Below, piece by piece: positions 1 to 8,159 of a stretch of DNA of 64,000 nt. Below the pieces are notes generated by a model, which was not told the origin of the DNA, did no database searches, and saw only the letters and a program-made list of their open reading frames with translations. The stretch comes from Balneolales bacterium. GTDB taxonomy: Bacteria > Bacteroidota > Rhodothermia > Balneolales > Natronogracilivirgulaceae. The DNA is taken from assembly GCA_007132975.1 (NCBI GenBank), contig SLNO01000050.1, forward strand, positions 1 through 64,000, given 5' to 3'. Within the stretch, counting starts at the first letter, position 1, and each line of letters opens with the position of its first letter. The position numbers were made by a program, and so were the translations under genes.

Positions 1-349
1 ATTCTTCAATGTGGGGATTATTCACAAGAGTACGGTAGTTGTTGTGTCCGTAAATCCCGGTTGTTGACGGACGCAAACCACTCAGTATGGTTGCGCGCGT
101 GGGCCCGCACAATGGAGCTGCGGCATGAGCATTGGTGAAGACCGTGCCCTGATCCGCCAGGCGGTCCAGGTTCGGTGTCATGGCTTGCGGATGGACATTC
201 ATGTACCCCACCCAGTCATTCAGGTCGTCCACAACGATCATCAGAATATTCGGCCTGTTTTTTTCAAGCGCAAATGTCTTCAGGGCACTCAAGAGCATCA
301 CAAATAACAGAATGCCTGTAAAGCGGATTGTGAATATTCGGTTTGTCAT
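1..349 (-). CDS. Sulfatase (arylsulfatase/iduronate-sulfatase type), N-terminal part, cut by window edge
   Basis: The reading frame is open from an ATG at 349 down to base 1, so only about 116 residues are visible; the ORF track misses it because it has no stop. It starts with a hydrophobic signal-like segment, then NILMIVVDDLNDW, which is the metal-binding start of the alkaline-phosphatase/sulfatase fold. CGPTRATILSG is the C-x-P-x-R signature whose cysteine is converted to formylglycine. Known family role: hydrolysis of sulfate esters, here probably in the periplasm. It lies downstream of a VOC protein and a GH88 hydrolase on the same strand, and a sulfatase-maturing enzyme is encoded about 5.6 kb away, so removal of sulfate from a uronate glycan is the likely job. 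The substrate is not decidable. Confidence 0.9.
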   Translation of the reverse strand, partial: MTNRIFTIRFTGILLFVMLLSALKTFALEKNRPNILMIVVDDLNDWVGYMNVHPQAMTPNLDRLADQGTVFTNAHAAAPLCGPTRATILSGLRPSTTGIYGHNNYRTLVNNPHIEE

Positions 350-382
350 GGTAAACCCTCTGCTATATAAAGAGTGAGCACT

Positions 383-784
383 TCACTTTTTATCGGCATT
401 TGGCATCATTGGCACACCCCTTTTGCAGAATTGAATCGGAAATCCCCATGGATCACGCAGCATCAGCAGGTGGGAACCGTCATCCAGATGTATTTCATCT
501 GCCAGCTTCGCTCCCGCCTCTAGCAGTCGTTTTTTGTCCACGGATGGATCCTCCGACACAAAGGCCAGGTGCACGATCAGCGGGTCCATATTGCGATAAT
601 CAGGGACGGCATCGGCCGGATTATTATAGAATTCAATCATGACCTGACCGCTACCGTCCGCCAGGAAGGTCGTGTATGGCGGTTGCTCGTCGCTGCGGAC
701 AACGGTCATACCAAGGTTGGTTACATACCATCGGGACATCCCGACAGGATCCTCAACGTTGAAGGCAAAGTGCTCAATCTTCAT
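383..784 (-). CDS. VOC (glyoxalase/bleomycin-resistance fold) family protein
   Basis: This 133-residue protein begins MKIEHFAFNVEDP and contains the paired beta-alpha-beta-beta-beta halves typical of the vicinal oxygen chelate superfamily. An early histidine, a mid-protein VHLAF strand and the RDPWGFPIQF motif near the end match VOC dioxygenase/lyase or isomerase-like members with a metal site. It lies between GH88 (upstream) and the sulfatase (34 bp downstream) on the same strand, so it may act on a product of unsaturated uronate breakdown or have been carried along with the cluster. Family members are chemically diverse and the reaction cannot be read from sequence. Family is secure, function is not. 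Confidence 0.75.
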   Translation of the reverse strand: MKIEHFAFNVEDPVGMSRWYVTNLGMTVVRSDEQPPYTTFLADGSGQVMIEFYNNPADAVPDYRNMDPLIVHLAFVSEDPSVDKKRLLEAGAKLADEIHLDDGSHLLMLRDPWGFPIQFCKRGVPMMPNADKK

Positions 785-932
785 ATGTGAAAATTTTGAT
801 TCATCAAGTCACACGTAAAGCCATGACAGGCATTTTACTTACAATTAAATGCAAGCAAAACTGCTCCGTCATGGATATTTCTTCAAATTTCATTCTGAAA
901 TCCGGTGAAAGCTTTTCTTCAGGAAGTACGCA

Positions 933-2213
933 TCAGCGACTTTCCAGTCTTTCTTTACGCAGGGCGGCTTCGATAAAGTAGTAATCCGAGTAAATGAGCG
1001 GTGTGTCTATTTCATAGCCATGGGGATGGTGCCCGGTGCTGTGACCCAGCACAAATCCCAGATTCCCGCCATCCGGAGAACGGAAATTGTTGTACAGACT
1101 TGCAAGCATGTCATCAGCCATTTGCTTGTAATATGCGCTTTTGTCATTTACCATGGTACTCAACTCATATAGAGCCGAAGCAGTAATGGAAGCGGCGGAG
1201 GCATCCCTTGCTACATCAGGTATATCGGGAGCATCGAAATCCCAGTAAGGTACCAGATCTTCCGGAAGGCGGGGATGATCAAGTATGAACTCGGCGATCT
1301 TCTCGGCCTGCTCAAGAAACTCCGGCAGTCCGGTAAAACGATACGACATTACAAAACCGTAAAGCCCCCAAGCCTGTCCCCTTGCCCATGCAGACTCATG
1401 AGCATAGCCCTGATGGGTGTGCCGCTGCATGACCTCCCCTGTTTCGGGATTGAAGCCTATTACGTGATACGAGCTGTTATCCTCACGAAAATGCTCCGCA
1501 ATGGTGGTGCGCGCATGCTGTACCGCAATGTCATAGTATACCGAATCACCCGTCATTTCTGTGGCCCGGAAAAGCATCTCCAGGTTCATCATATTGTCGA
1601 TGATTACCGGAAAATCCCATCGGTCCCGATTGTGATCCCACGAACGGATGGCTCCGACCGTTGGATTATAACGCGTTATGAGGGTATTTGAAGCTTCTAT
1701 GATCACATCACGATAGTGAGGTTCCGCGGTGAGCCGGTAGCCGTTGCCAAAGCTGCAGTAGATTTTAAAGCCCATGTCATGGGTAGTAGCGTTGGTTTTT
1801 TCGCGTTCGATGGGCGCGGTGTACCTGCGGGCTTCTCCCAGCCAGTGGTCATCACCTGTGTACTCATACATGTACCATAGCATACCGGGCATGAATCCGC
1901 TGGTCCAGTCGCGTGATGAGATCAAAAACAGACTGTCAGCACGGATGCCCCGGCTGTTTACGCGTGGTCCGCGGCGCCCTTCCGGATTCCGCTCAATGGC
2001 GGCGTCCGTTTCACTGACAAGCAGTCTCACCTGATCGTCAACAAAATCCATGATTTCATCGGTGGTAACATTTCCGGAGTTGACGGAATCTGTTTCCGTA
2101 CATGAGGCGGTAAGCACGGCAGCACCGAGCAGCAACACCATGGCGGAGTAATGAGAAATGTTGATTCCGGCAAACCGGAACAAGCGAAAGCTTTTAAGAA
2201 TTTTTTTTTCCAT
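933..2213 (-). CDS. GH88 unsaturated glucuronyl hydrolase, probable lipoprotein
   Basis: It resembles unsaturated glucuronyl hydrolases (GH88), which cleave the terminal delta-4,5 uronate from oligosaccharides made by polysaccharide lyases. Seen here: SSRDWTSGFMPGMLWY and WDFPVIIDNMMNLEML, which carry the two aspartates known to be needed in the family, and HESAWARGQAWGLYGF in the (alpha/alpha)6 barrel. I prefer the ATG at 2213 over the ORF start at 2267, because it puts a hydrophobic stretch and LTASC near residue 38 as an imperfect lipobox, suggesting a periplasm-facing lipoprotein. The released uronate rearranges to the KduI substrate, which fits the divergent kduI-kduD pair. Confidence 0.9.
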   Translation of the reverse strand: MEKKILKSFRLFRFAGINISHYSAMVLLLGAAVLTASCTETDSVNSGNVTTDEIMDFVDDQVRLLVSETDAAIERNPEGRRGPRVNSRGIRADSLFLISSRDWTSGFMPGMLWYMYEYTGDDHWLGEARRYTAPIEREKTNATTHDMGFKIYCSFGNGYRLTAEPHYRDVIIEASNTLITRYNPTVGAIRSWDHNRDRWDFPVIIDNMMNLEMLFRATEMTGDSVYYDIAVQHARTTIAEHFREDNSSYHVIGFNPETGEVMQRHTHQGYAHESAWARGQAWGLYGFVMSYRFTGLPEFLEQAEKIAEFILDHPRLPEDLVPYWDFDAPDIPDVARDASAASITASALYELSTMVNDKSAYYKQMADDMLASLYNNFRSPDGGNLGFVLGHSTGHHPHGYEIDTPLIYSDYYFIEAALRKERLESR

Positions 2214-2642
2214 ATGTTTTTTACAGATTGATGTAAAACTGTGTTTTTTGGGGAGCCAAACAGGCATACCCGAAACAGACCGAAAATCAGACTTGTAATT
2301 AAGGGTATTTGCAGTTTGAATCGTTTTGTTATCAGTATCCAGACGGCATTTTCTGTGATACTTCCGATTCTTCGGAAAATCGTCACCTGATTTCTTTATT
2401 CAATCGCTTGGTTCCAACATCTCAGATCACCCATATCTGCGTCGGAGGGTAGAGGCAAAGTCAATTAAATCAACGTATCTGACAAATGATATTTTCATAA
2501 GTACCAGAACAGCCAACAGTTAAAACCTACAAGAATAAATTATAACTCGCAAATTTATTTTTGTATTTTAGCCATGTACATGTTTTTGCACGTACCTTGA
2601 AATTTCTTTGACTATTAAACAGACATAAAAAAGATTTTACTT
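2214..2642. other. Divergent intergenic region between GH88 and kduI
   Basis: These 429 bases are AT-rich compared with the flanking genes and hold no convincing gene. The 119-residue minus ORF that runs into it is an out-of-frame shadow of the GH88 start. It should contain the control region for both arms of the uronate cluster; two overlapping -7-like boxes are listed separately. Confidence 0.6.
2550..2563. promoter_or_regulatory. Overlapping divergent -7-like boxes for GH88 and kduI (candidate)
   Basis: The plus strand shows TATTTTTG at 2556-2563 and the minus strand TAAATTTG at 2550-2557, both fitting the Bacteroidota -7 pattern TAnnTTTG and overlapping by two bases. No TTTG was found at the usual -33 distance for either, and the minus-strand leader would be long (about 330 nt). 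This is a weak candidate for a shared divergent promoter. Confidence 0.3.
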
Positions 2643-3470
2643 ATGATTATCAGGAACGCGATTGGACCAGTCGAAACCAAAAAAATGGACACTCAGAGTC
2701 TCAGGGATCATTTTCTGGTGGAGGATGTGATGCAGAGTGGCAAAATATCCATGACCTACACCCACTATGACAGGCTAATAATCGGCGGGGCTGTCCCGGA
2801 CGGCAAACCACTTCCTCTTGAAACAGATGATGCCTTGAAATCCGATTACTTTCTGGAGCGCAGGGAAATAGGGATCATACTTGTCTCGGGAGAGGGAACG
2901 GTTGAGGTGGACGGCGAAAAGTATCCTCTGATTGCCAAAGAATGCCTGTATATCGGAAAAGGTGTCAAGAATGTATCCTTTGCCAAAACGGGCAGTGATC
3001 CTGCACTTTTTTATTTTACGTCTGCTCCGGCCCATGCTCCCTATCCAACACGAAAAATGAGCTTCGACGAAGCGGAGCCGCAGCACCTGGGTTCCGTGGA
3101 AAAAGCCAATGAGCGGACCATTTACAAGTACATCCATCCGGACGGCATAAAAAGCTGCCAGCTTGTGATGGGCTTTACCGAGTTGAAGACGGGAAGTATC
3201 TGGAATACCATGCCGCCTCATTTGCATGACCGGCGTATGGAAGCCTATTTCTACTTCAACCTTCCCAAAGAGGACAGAGTCTGGCATTTCATGGGAGAAA
3301 AAGACGAAACCCGACACATGGTGGTAGCCAACAACCAGGCCATTATCTCCCCGCCGTGGTCCATTCATTCCGGTGCCGGAACATCAAACTATGCTTTTGT
3401 CTGGGCCATGGCCGGAGAAAACCAGAGCTTTGCCGACATGGACCAGGTTCCCCTGACAACGGTGAAATGA
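2643..3470 (+). CDS. kduI: 5-dehydro-4-deoxy-D-glucuronate isomerase KduI
   Basis: KduI converts 5-keto-4-deoxyuronate (formed from unsaturated uronate) to 3-deoxy-D-glycero-2,5-hexodiulosonate in the cytoplasm. The 275-residue cupin protein has the zinc-ligand set expected for the family: H193 and H195 in PPHLHDRRMEAYFYF, E200 in the same motif, and H242 in PPWSIHSG. Length matches the family (about 278). It is divergent from the GH88 gene and is followed by kduD 147 bp downstream, so the pair forms the core of the uronate branch. No truncation or odd start is seen. Confidence 0.95.
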   Translation: MIIRNAIGPVETKKMDTQSLRDHFLVEDVMQSGKISMTYTHYDRLIIGGAVPDGKPLPLETDDALKSDYFLERREIGIILVSGEGTVEVDGEKYPLIAKECLYIGKGVKNVSFAKTGSDPALFYFTSAPAHAPYPTRKMSFDEAEPQHLGSVEKANERTIYKYIHPDGIKSCQLVMGFTELKTGSIWNTMPPHLHDRRMEAYFYFNLPKEDRVWHFMGEKDETRHMVVANNQAIISPPWSIHSGAGTSNYAFVWAMAGENQSFADMDQVPLTTVK

Positions 3471-3617
3471 TCCCGTCAGGCCCTCGCGGCTCCGCAAATG
3501 GGCAGCCCCGATAAAATGGGGTACTCCCATTAAGAATGCGTATAACGTCGGACCTGACTTGCCGACCGTTTGCGCCAAAACTCAACGAGCAATCCGATTT
3601 AACATACCTGATTCATT

Positions 3618-4382
3618 ATGACATCGAATCCCTTTTCACTTGAAGGAAAAACAGCACTTGTCACAGGCGCCAGCCGGGGCCTCGGAAGGGCCATTGCCCT
3701 GGCACTTGCCGAATCCGGCGCTGACGTTGTTTGTGCCGGATCACGGCCCGGAAGCGCGGACGAAACGGCCGCTCTGGTGCGGGAAACCGGCAGGCAAAGC
3801 TGGGCCGTCCACGCCGACCTTGCCTCTGAGGATGGTGCCGACAAACTGGCCAAAGACACTCTGGAATGCACCCCGCACATTGATATCCTGGTAAACAACG
3901 CCGGAACCATCGAACGGTATCCCGCTGTGGAATATCCCGACGATGCCTGGAACCGGGTCATCCAGACAAACCTCAATTCCATCTTCTCCCTGTGCCGGTT
4001 TTTCGGCAGCAAAATGGTGGAACGCAAAGAGGGAAAGATCATCAACATAGCCTCATTGCTGTCATTTTCGGGCGGGATCACTGTCCCCTCTTACGCAGCT
4101 TCAAAACATGCGGTAGCCGGGCTAACAAAGGCTTTGGCCAATGAATGGGCGGCGTCCAACATCCAGATAAACGCCGTGGCTCCAGGGTACTTCAAGACAG
4201 ATAATACCCAGGCGCTGCAGGACAATGAGAAGCGTTTCGCAGAGATCTCCGCGCGCATTCCTGCCGGACGCTGGGGCGAGCCCCGGGATCTGGGCGGAGC
4301 CGTGGTTTTTCTGGCATCAAGGGCCGCTGATTACGTCAACGGACATATTCTTACGGTCGACGGTGGCTGGATGGCCAGGTAG
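3618..4382 (+). CDS. kduD: 2-dehydro-3-deoxy-D-gluconate 5-dehydrogenase KduD (SDR family)
   Basis: A classical short-chain dehydrogenase of 254 residues. Visible elements are the nucleotide-binding TGASRGLG (16-23), NNAG (93-96), the catalytic S146, and Y159-x3-K163 in SYAASKHAV. The C-terminal VNGHILTVDGGWMAR is typical of this subgroup. Assignment as KduD, which reduces the KduI product to 2-keto-3-deoxygluconate with NAD(P)H, rests on its position right after kduI; SDR specificity alone could not prove it. No kdgK or kdgA is visible nearby, so the end of the pathway must lie elsewhere. Confidence 0.88.
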   Translation: MTSNPFSLEGKTALVTGASRGLGRAIALALAESGADVVCAGSRPGSADETAALVRETGRQSWAVHADLASEDGADKLAKDTLECTPHIDILVNNAGTIERYPAVEYPDDAWNRVIQTNLNSIFSLCRFFGSKMVERKEGKIINIASLLSFSGGITVPSYAASKHAVAGLTKALANEWAASNIQINAVAPGYFKTDNTQALQDNEKRFAEISARIPAGRWGEPRDLGGAVVFLASRAADYVNGHILTVDGGWMAR

Positions 4383-4696
4383 CTATCCCGCGCCATCATC
4401 AAACATAATTGCTTCTCGATCGCAGACAGGAGAACATCTTGATTTCTGGTGGAGGGGGTTGCGGTGTGTCGCTGCACATCGTCCCGCCACATACAACATG
4501 ACATTGCTTTGGGGCTTTGGGGCTTTGGGGCAAACTATTTTTCAGGAATCATTCTTGCTGGGAAAAGAGCTAGTGTTCATATTATACTGCCAATTCGCTA
4601 CCTTCCAGATAGTTTTGTTCACTCATCAAGCCCGGTGCAGCGTTTTATATCAGACCATGCCGGGATTCTCACAAGAAATTGAAGACCCCTGAAATC
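4383..4696 (+). other. Intergenic region kduD-galE
   Basis: No gene is supported in these 314 bases; the long overlapping ORFs here are extensions of frames shadowing kduD. They contain a triple CTTTGGGG repeat (separate entry) and a TAGTTTTG at 4610-4617 that fits the TAnnTTTG -7 pattern about 80 bases ahead of galE but has no -33 partner. Confidence 0.5.
4507..4530. repeat. Three tandem copies of CTTTGGGG
   Basis: The octamer CTTTGGGG occurs three times head to tail in the spacer between kduD and galE. It is short, G-rich on the plus strand and probably a slippage-generated microsatellite. No function is evident. Confidence 0.85.
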
Positions 4697-5761
4697 ATGA
4701 ACATCCTCGTCATCGGCGGAGCCGGATATATCGGATCTCACATTGTATACGAACTCAACGATGCGGGCCACAAGGTCACCATCCTCGATAATTTTTCCAC
4801 CGGTCTGCGTGAAAACGTGGACGCCCGCGCCATGCTGGTCGAGGGCGACATGCAGGATCTTGTTCTCCTGGACCGGCTGCTCGGTGGAAACGGCGCAACC
4901 AGAAGTACCGGTGGGACAAAGGCGAATGACGGGACTGGAGTGGCCGCCGGTGATATCGGCCCGGCCAGCGCCGAGCGATTCGACTCCGTCTTCCATTTTG
5001 CGGCGCTCAAGGCCGCCGGCGAGTCGATGGAAAAGCCGGAGAAATACACCAGTGCAAATACCATATCCACCCTGAACCTGCTCAACCTTATGGTGAAGAA
5101 TGGTATCCGGAATTTCGTCTTCTCCTCCTCAGCAGCCACCTATGGCGAGCCGGAGTACCTGCCCATCGACGAAAAACATCCACAAAATCCCATCAACTAT
5201 TACGGCTACACCAAGCTGGCCATTGAGCAGGCCATGCGATGGTACAGCCAGCTGAAAGGGCTGCGTTACGCAGCCTTGCGCTATTTCAACGCCGCCGGCT
5301 ACGACGTGCAGGGACGCATCATGGGCAAGGAGCAGAACCCCGCCAACCTGCTGCCTATCGTTATGGAAGTGGCCGCCGGTACGCGTCCCAAAATGCAGGT
5401 TTTCGGCGACGATTATCCGACCCGGGACGGCACCTGTATCCGTGACTACATCCACGTCAACGACCTGGCAACGGCCCATGTGAAAGCTATGGAGTACCTG
5501 GCATCAGAGGACCGCGACCTGGAGCTGAACCTGGCCACCGGGGAGGGTTACACCGTGCTGGAAGTCATCCAGGAGGCCGAAAAAGTTTGCGACAAGCCCA
5601 TCCCGCACGATATTACCGGACGCCGCGCGGGCGATCCTGCCGAGCTGGTGGCCACATCCTCCCAGGCTTTGGAAACCATCGGTTGGAAAGCGCATCATTC
5701 CAGTCTTCGGACGCTTATCGAAAGCACATGGAATGTGTACCGCGATGATTCGGCCAGCTGA
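4697..5761 (+). CDS. galE: UDP-glucose 4-epimerase GalE-type (extended SDR) with an inserted Gly/Thr-rich loop
   Basis: It interconverts UDP-glucose and UDP-galactose (or the N-acetyl forms) using bound NAD. Seen: GGAGYIGSH (7-15), the FSSSAATYG strand, Y169-x3-K173, and the conserved ALRYFNAAG and GTCIRDYIHV motifs. I chose the ATG at 4697; the listed TTG six codons upstream lacks support, since MNILVIGGAG is the normal beginning. Length is 354 residues against about 338 usual, partly because of a low-complexity insertion of about 30 residues at 62-92 (GGNGATRSTGGTKANDGTG). A 21-bp tandem repeat starts at its stop codon. It may feed UDP-sugars for surface glycans rather than belong to the uronate pathway. 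Confidence 0.93.
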   Translation: MNILVIGGAGYIGSHIVYELNDAGHKVTILDNFSTGLRENVDARAMLVEGDMQDLVLLDRLLGGNGATRSTGGTKANDGTGVAAGDIGPASAERFDSVFHFAALKAAGESMEKPEKYTSANTISTLNLLNLMVKNGIRNFVFSSSAATYGEPEYLPIDEKHPQNPINYYGYTKLAIEQAMRWYSQLKGLRYAALRYFNAAGYDVQGRIMGKEQNPANLLPIVMEVAAGTRPKMQVFGDDYPTRDGTCIRDYIHVNDLATAHVKAMEYLASEDRDLELNLATGEGYTVLEVIQEAEKVCDKPIPHDITGRRAGDPAELVATSSQALETIGWKAHHSSLRTLIESTWNVYRDDSAS

Positions 5762-5903
5762 GCAGGAGTGGCAGCCAGCTGAAAAAGAGCAGCGGCCGGC
5801 TGAGCAGGAGTTGCAGCCAGCTGAAAAAGAGCAGCGGCCGGCTGAGCAGGAGTTGCAGCATACTGAGCAAGAATACCAGCGAGCTAAACCAGATCGCAAG
5901 CCG
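5757..5903. repeat. Seven 21-bp tandem units at the 3' end of galE
   Basis: Units of exactly 21 bases alternate between two versions, GCTGAGCAGGAGTTGCAGCCA and a GCTGAAAAAGAGCAGCGGCCG type; the last two units are degenerate. The first unit overlaps the galE stop codon. Read in the frame starting at 5757 the array encodes seven-residue units such as AEQELQP and AEKEQRP, with no stop before the end of the array; the next frame is also open. It has no start codon of its own, so I treat it as a minisatellite or a former galE tail, not a gene. Confidence 0.9.
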
Positions 5904-5923
5904 GCTTGTTAATTCCGTGCCGA

Positions 5924-7099
5924 TCAGCTGCCCTTTATCATCTTGTAATCGCTCGCGGGCCGACCCATCTCAATGCAACGTGCCATTTTTTTGAACACAG
6001 GCACAGTGTGGGCGTAGAATTTCTTGTACCCCTGGCACAGATAATTGAGTCCCGGCTCGCCGTCCGGCGTTTCGATGAAGCGGTCTTTGGGACAACCGCC
6101 GTTGCAGATGGACAAGAACTCGCACTCCCGGCAAAATTGTGGCAGCCGGTCGCGCTTGTCCATGCCGAACTTCTCCTGGCGCTCGCTTTCGTGCATCTCT
6201 TTCATGCGCTGGTCCATGATATTCCCAAGCTTGTACTCGGGAAAGACAAAATGGTCGCAGCTGAACAGATCCCCATTGTGCTCGATGGCCAGGGCGTGTC
6301 CGCAAGTCTCGGCGTGGATGCAAATTGGCGATGGATTGCCGAATACCAAATTCAGGGCGACATCAAAATCCTGCACAAAAATGCGCCCGACATCACCCTG
6401 TCGCAGCCATTCGTTGAACACCCCGTTCAAAAAAGCGCCGTACTTTTGCGGATGCACGGTGCGGTAACTGACACTGCCATCCGGCATGGGCTCCACAATG
6501 GGAATGAACTGCAAGTGGGTGGAGCCAATATCCTTCAGAAACCGGTATATCTTGACCGGGTAGGATGAATTGTCTGACTGGACACAGGTCAGCGTGTTGA
6601 AGCGCACATTATGCTTTTTCAGGAACTCGAGACCCTCCATGACCTGCCGGAAAGACCCCTCGCCCTTTTTGTCGGGACGGAAATAGTCGTGCATGTCTTC
6701 GGGCCCGTCGATACTGATACCCACAAGCACATCATGCTCACGAAAAAATTCTGCCCAGTCATCGTTCAGACGTGTACCGTTGGTCTGGAAGGAATTGACA
6801 ATATTCATGCCCGGACGCGCATATTTCTGCTGAAGAGCAAACGCCTTGCGGAAAAACCCCAGCCCCATGAGCGTCGGCTCCCCTCCCTGCCAGACAAAAT
6901 TCACCTCGGCAGTATCCGCCGGCTGCGAATAAATGTACTGCCGGACATAGGAGTCCAGCACCTCTTCTGACATCTTGAATGATTTTGTTCCAGGGTAGAG
7001 GTCCTCTTTCTCCAGGTAGTAGCAATACTCGCAATCCAGATTGCAAATGGCTCCGGTTGGTTTGGCGATGACATTGTAAGGAGAAGTGAAATTGCTCAT
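5924..7099 (-). CDS. Anaerobic sulfatase-maturating enzyme (anSME), radical SAM/SPASM
   Basis: It oxidises the active-site Cys or Ser of sulfatases to formylglycine in the cytoplasm using S-adenosylmethionine and iron-sulfur clusters. The radical SAM triad C19-x3-C23-x2-C26 (CNLDCEYC) is followed by WQGGEPTLMG and SFQTNGTRL. The C-terminal half has the SPASM cysteines in CGHALAIEHNGDLFSC and CRECEFLSICNGGCPKDRF for two auxiliary clusters. The 391-residue length is typical. With the C-type sulfatase at the window start it forms a maturation and substrate pair about 5.6 kb apart; the intervening genes are on both strands, so it is probably its own transcript. Confidence 0.95.
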   Translation of the reverse strand: MSNFTSPYNVIAKPTGAICNLDCEYCYYLEKEDLYPGTKSFKMSEEVLDSYVRQYIYSQPADTAEVNFVWQGGEPTLMGLGFFRKAFALQQKYARPGMNIVNSFQTNGTRLNDDWAEFFREHDVLVGISIDGPEDMHDYFRPDKKGEGSFRQVMEGLEFLKKHNVRFNTLTCVQSDNSSYPVKIYRFLKDIGSTHLQFIPIVEPMPDGSVSYRTVHPQKYGAFLNGVFNEWLRQGDVGRIFVQDFDVALNLVFGNPSPICIHAETCGHALAIEHNGDLFSCDHFVFPEYKLGNIMDQRMKEMHESERQEKFGMDKRDRLPQFCRECEFLSICNGGCPKDRFIETPDGEPGLNYLCQGYKKFYAHTVPVFKKMARCIEMGRPASDYKMIKGS

Positions 7100-7466
7100 G
7101 AGGATAATTTTCTGAATGCCAAAGGAGCCGCGCTGCGACAGCGATCTGCGCCGAAAGCCGAAAGGGGGCTGCAGCTGAAAGGGGCTGCATTGTATTTAAA
7201 ATGCTAAAAATAACAATAAATTAACTAAAAACTGAGGAGAATCAGTACACTTGTTTCTTGTCTGCTTAACGTATCTTCAGGCAAATTGACTGTTTCAGCG
7301 GAGGACATTTGTATCCGCCGGCACTTTGACAGCACACATCAGGTTCACGGTTATCGTTTGGGATGCATCACCACTTCTGCCTATATTTCCCCCACTGAAA
7401 ACATAACAGGGAACAGATCTTCCAGTTGATTCGAAAAGGCCGATCCCAAAGCTGATCTTAGAAATA
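7100..7466. other. Divergent intergenic region between anSME and pcm
   Basis: These 367 bases hold no convincing gene. An AT-rich core around 7190-7235 and a TATCGTTTG at about 7350, one base off the Bacteroidota -7 spacing, are the only promoter-like features. I see no hairpin or repeat of note. Confidence 0.5.
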
Positions 7467-8138
7467 ATGCAGGACCCGAACGCACAAAATGAACGCATTT
7501 TCAACAAGCGCCGCAAAGTACTTGTGGAGGAGCTTGTTTCGCGTGGAATCCGAGACGATCGTGTCCTCACAGCATTCGAAGCCGTGCCGCGACATCTGTT
7601 CATCGACACTGCCCTGAGCCATCGGGCCTACGAAGACACCGCCCTGCCCATCGAAATGGGCCAGACCATATCCCAGCCTTTCACGGTTGCCAAGCAGACC
7701 GAACTCATGGAGGTGGAACCTGGCGACAAAATCCTGGAAATCGGCACCGGCTCGGGCTACCAGGCGGCCATTCTGTGTGAAATGGGCGCCAAGGTCTTCA
7801 GTGTCGAGCGCCACCACCAGCTCTATGACCGGTCGCGCGAGATACTGAACAAGCTGGGATACCGGCCCACCCTGAAATGCGGGGACGGCACGGTGGGATG
7901 GTCCGCCTATGCCCCCTACATGGGCATTGTGGTAACCGCGGGCGCTCCTGTCATTCCCGAAAGCCTGAAAAGGCAGCTCGATGTTGGTGGACGTCTGGTG
8001 GTTCCGGTCGGGGACGAAGAAAAACAGGTCATGTACCGCATAACCCGGAAGGGTGAGGGTGAGGATGATTTTGAAGAGGAGAAATTTTCTATCTTCAAAT
8101 TTGTACCGCTTATCGGCCGCCAAGGCTGGAGCAAGTAA
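7467..8138 (+). CDS. pcm: Protein-L-isoaspartate O-methyltransferase
   Basis: It repairs isoaspartyl residues in aged proteins by methylating them with S-adenosylmethionine. The 223-residue protein has the family signatures: GQTISQPFTVA (65-75), the SAM-binding EIGTGSGYQA (91-100), and the closing strand RLVVPVG. Length matches the family (about 210-225). It is followed 21 bp later by a membrane-protein gene on the same strand, possibly co-transcribed. No unusual features. Confidence 0.93.
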   Translation: MQDPNAQNERIFNKRRKVLVEELVSRGIRDDRVLTAFEAVPRHLFIDTALSHRAYEDTALPIEMGQTISQPFTVAKQTELMEVEPGDKILEIGTGSGYQAAILCEMGAKVFSVERHHQLYDRSREILNKLGYRPTLKCGDGTVGWSAYAPYMGIVVTAGAPVIPESLKRQLDVGGRLVVPVGDEEKQVMYRITRKGEGEDDFEEEKFSIFKFVPLIGRQGWSK

Positions 8139-8159
8139 CCTCTTTCGTTTTTCGCCGCT

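Noticed and set aside
5504-5899. 131-codon Cys-rich minus ORF with repeats
   Set aside because: The repetition (CSAGRCSFSAGC) is only the reverse reading of the 21-bp repeat and the galE 3' end; there is no start context.
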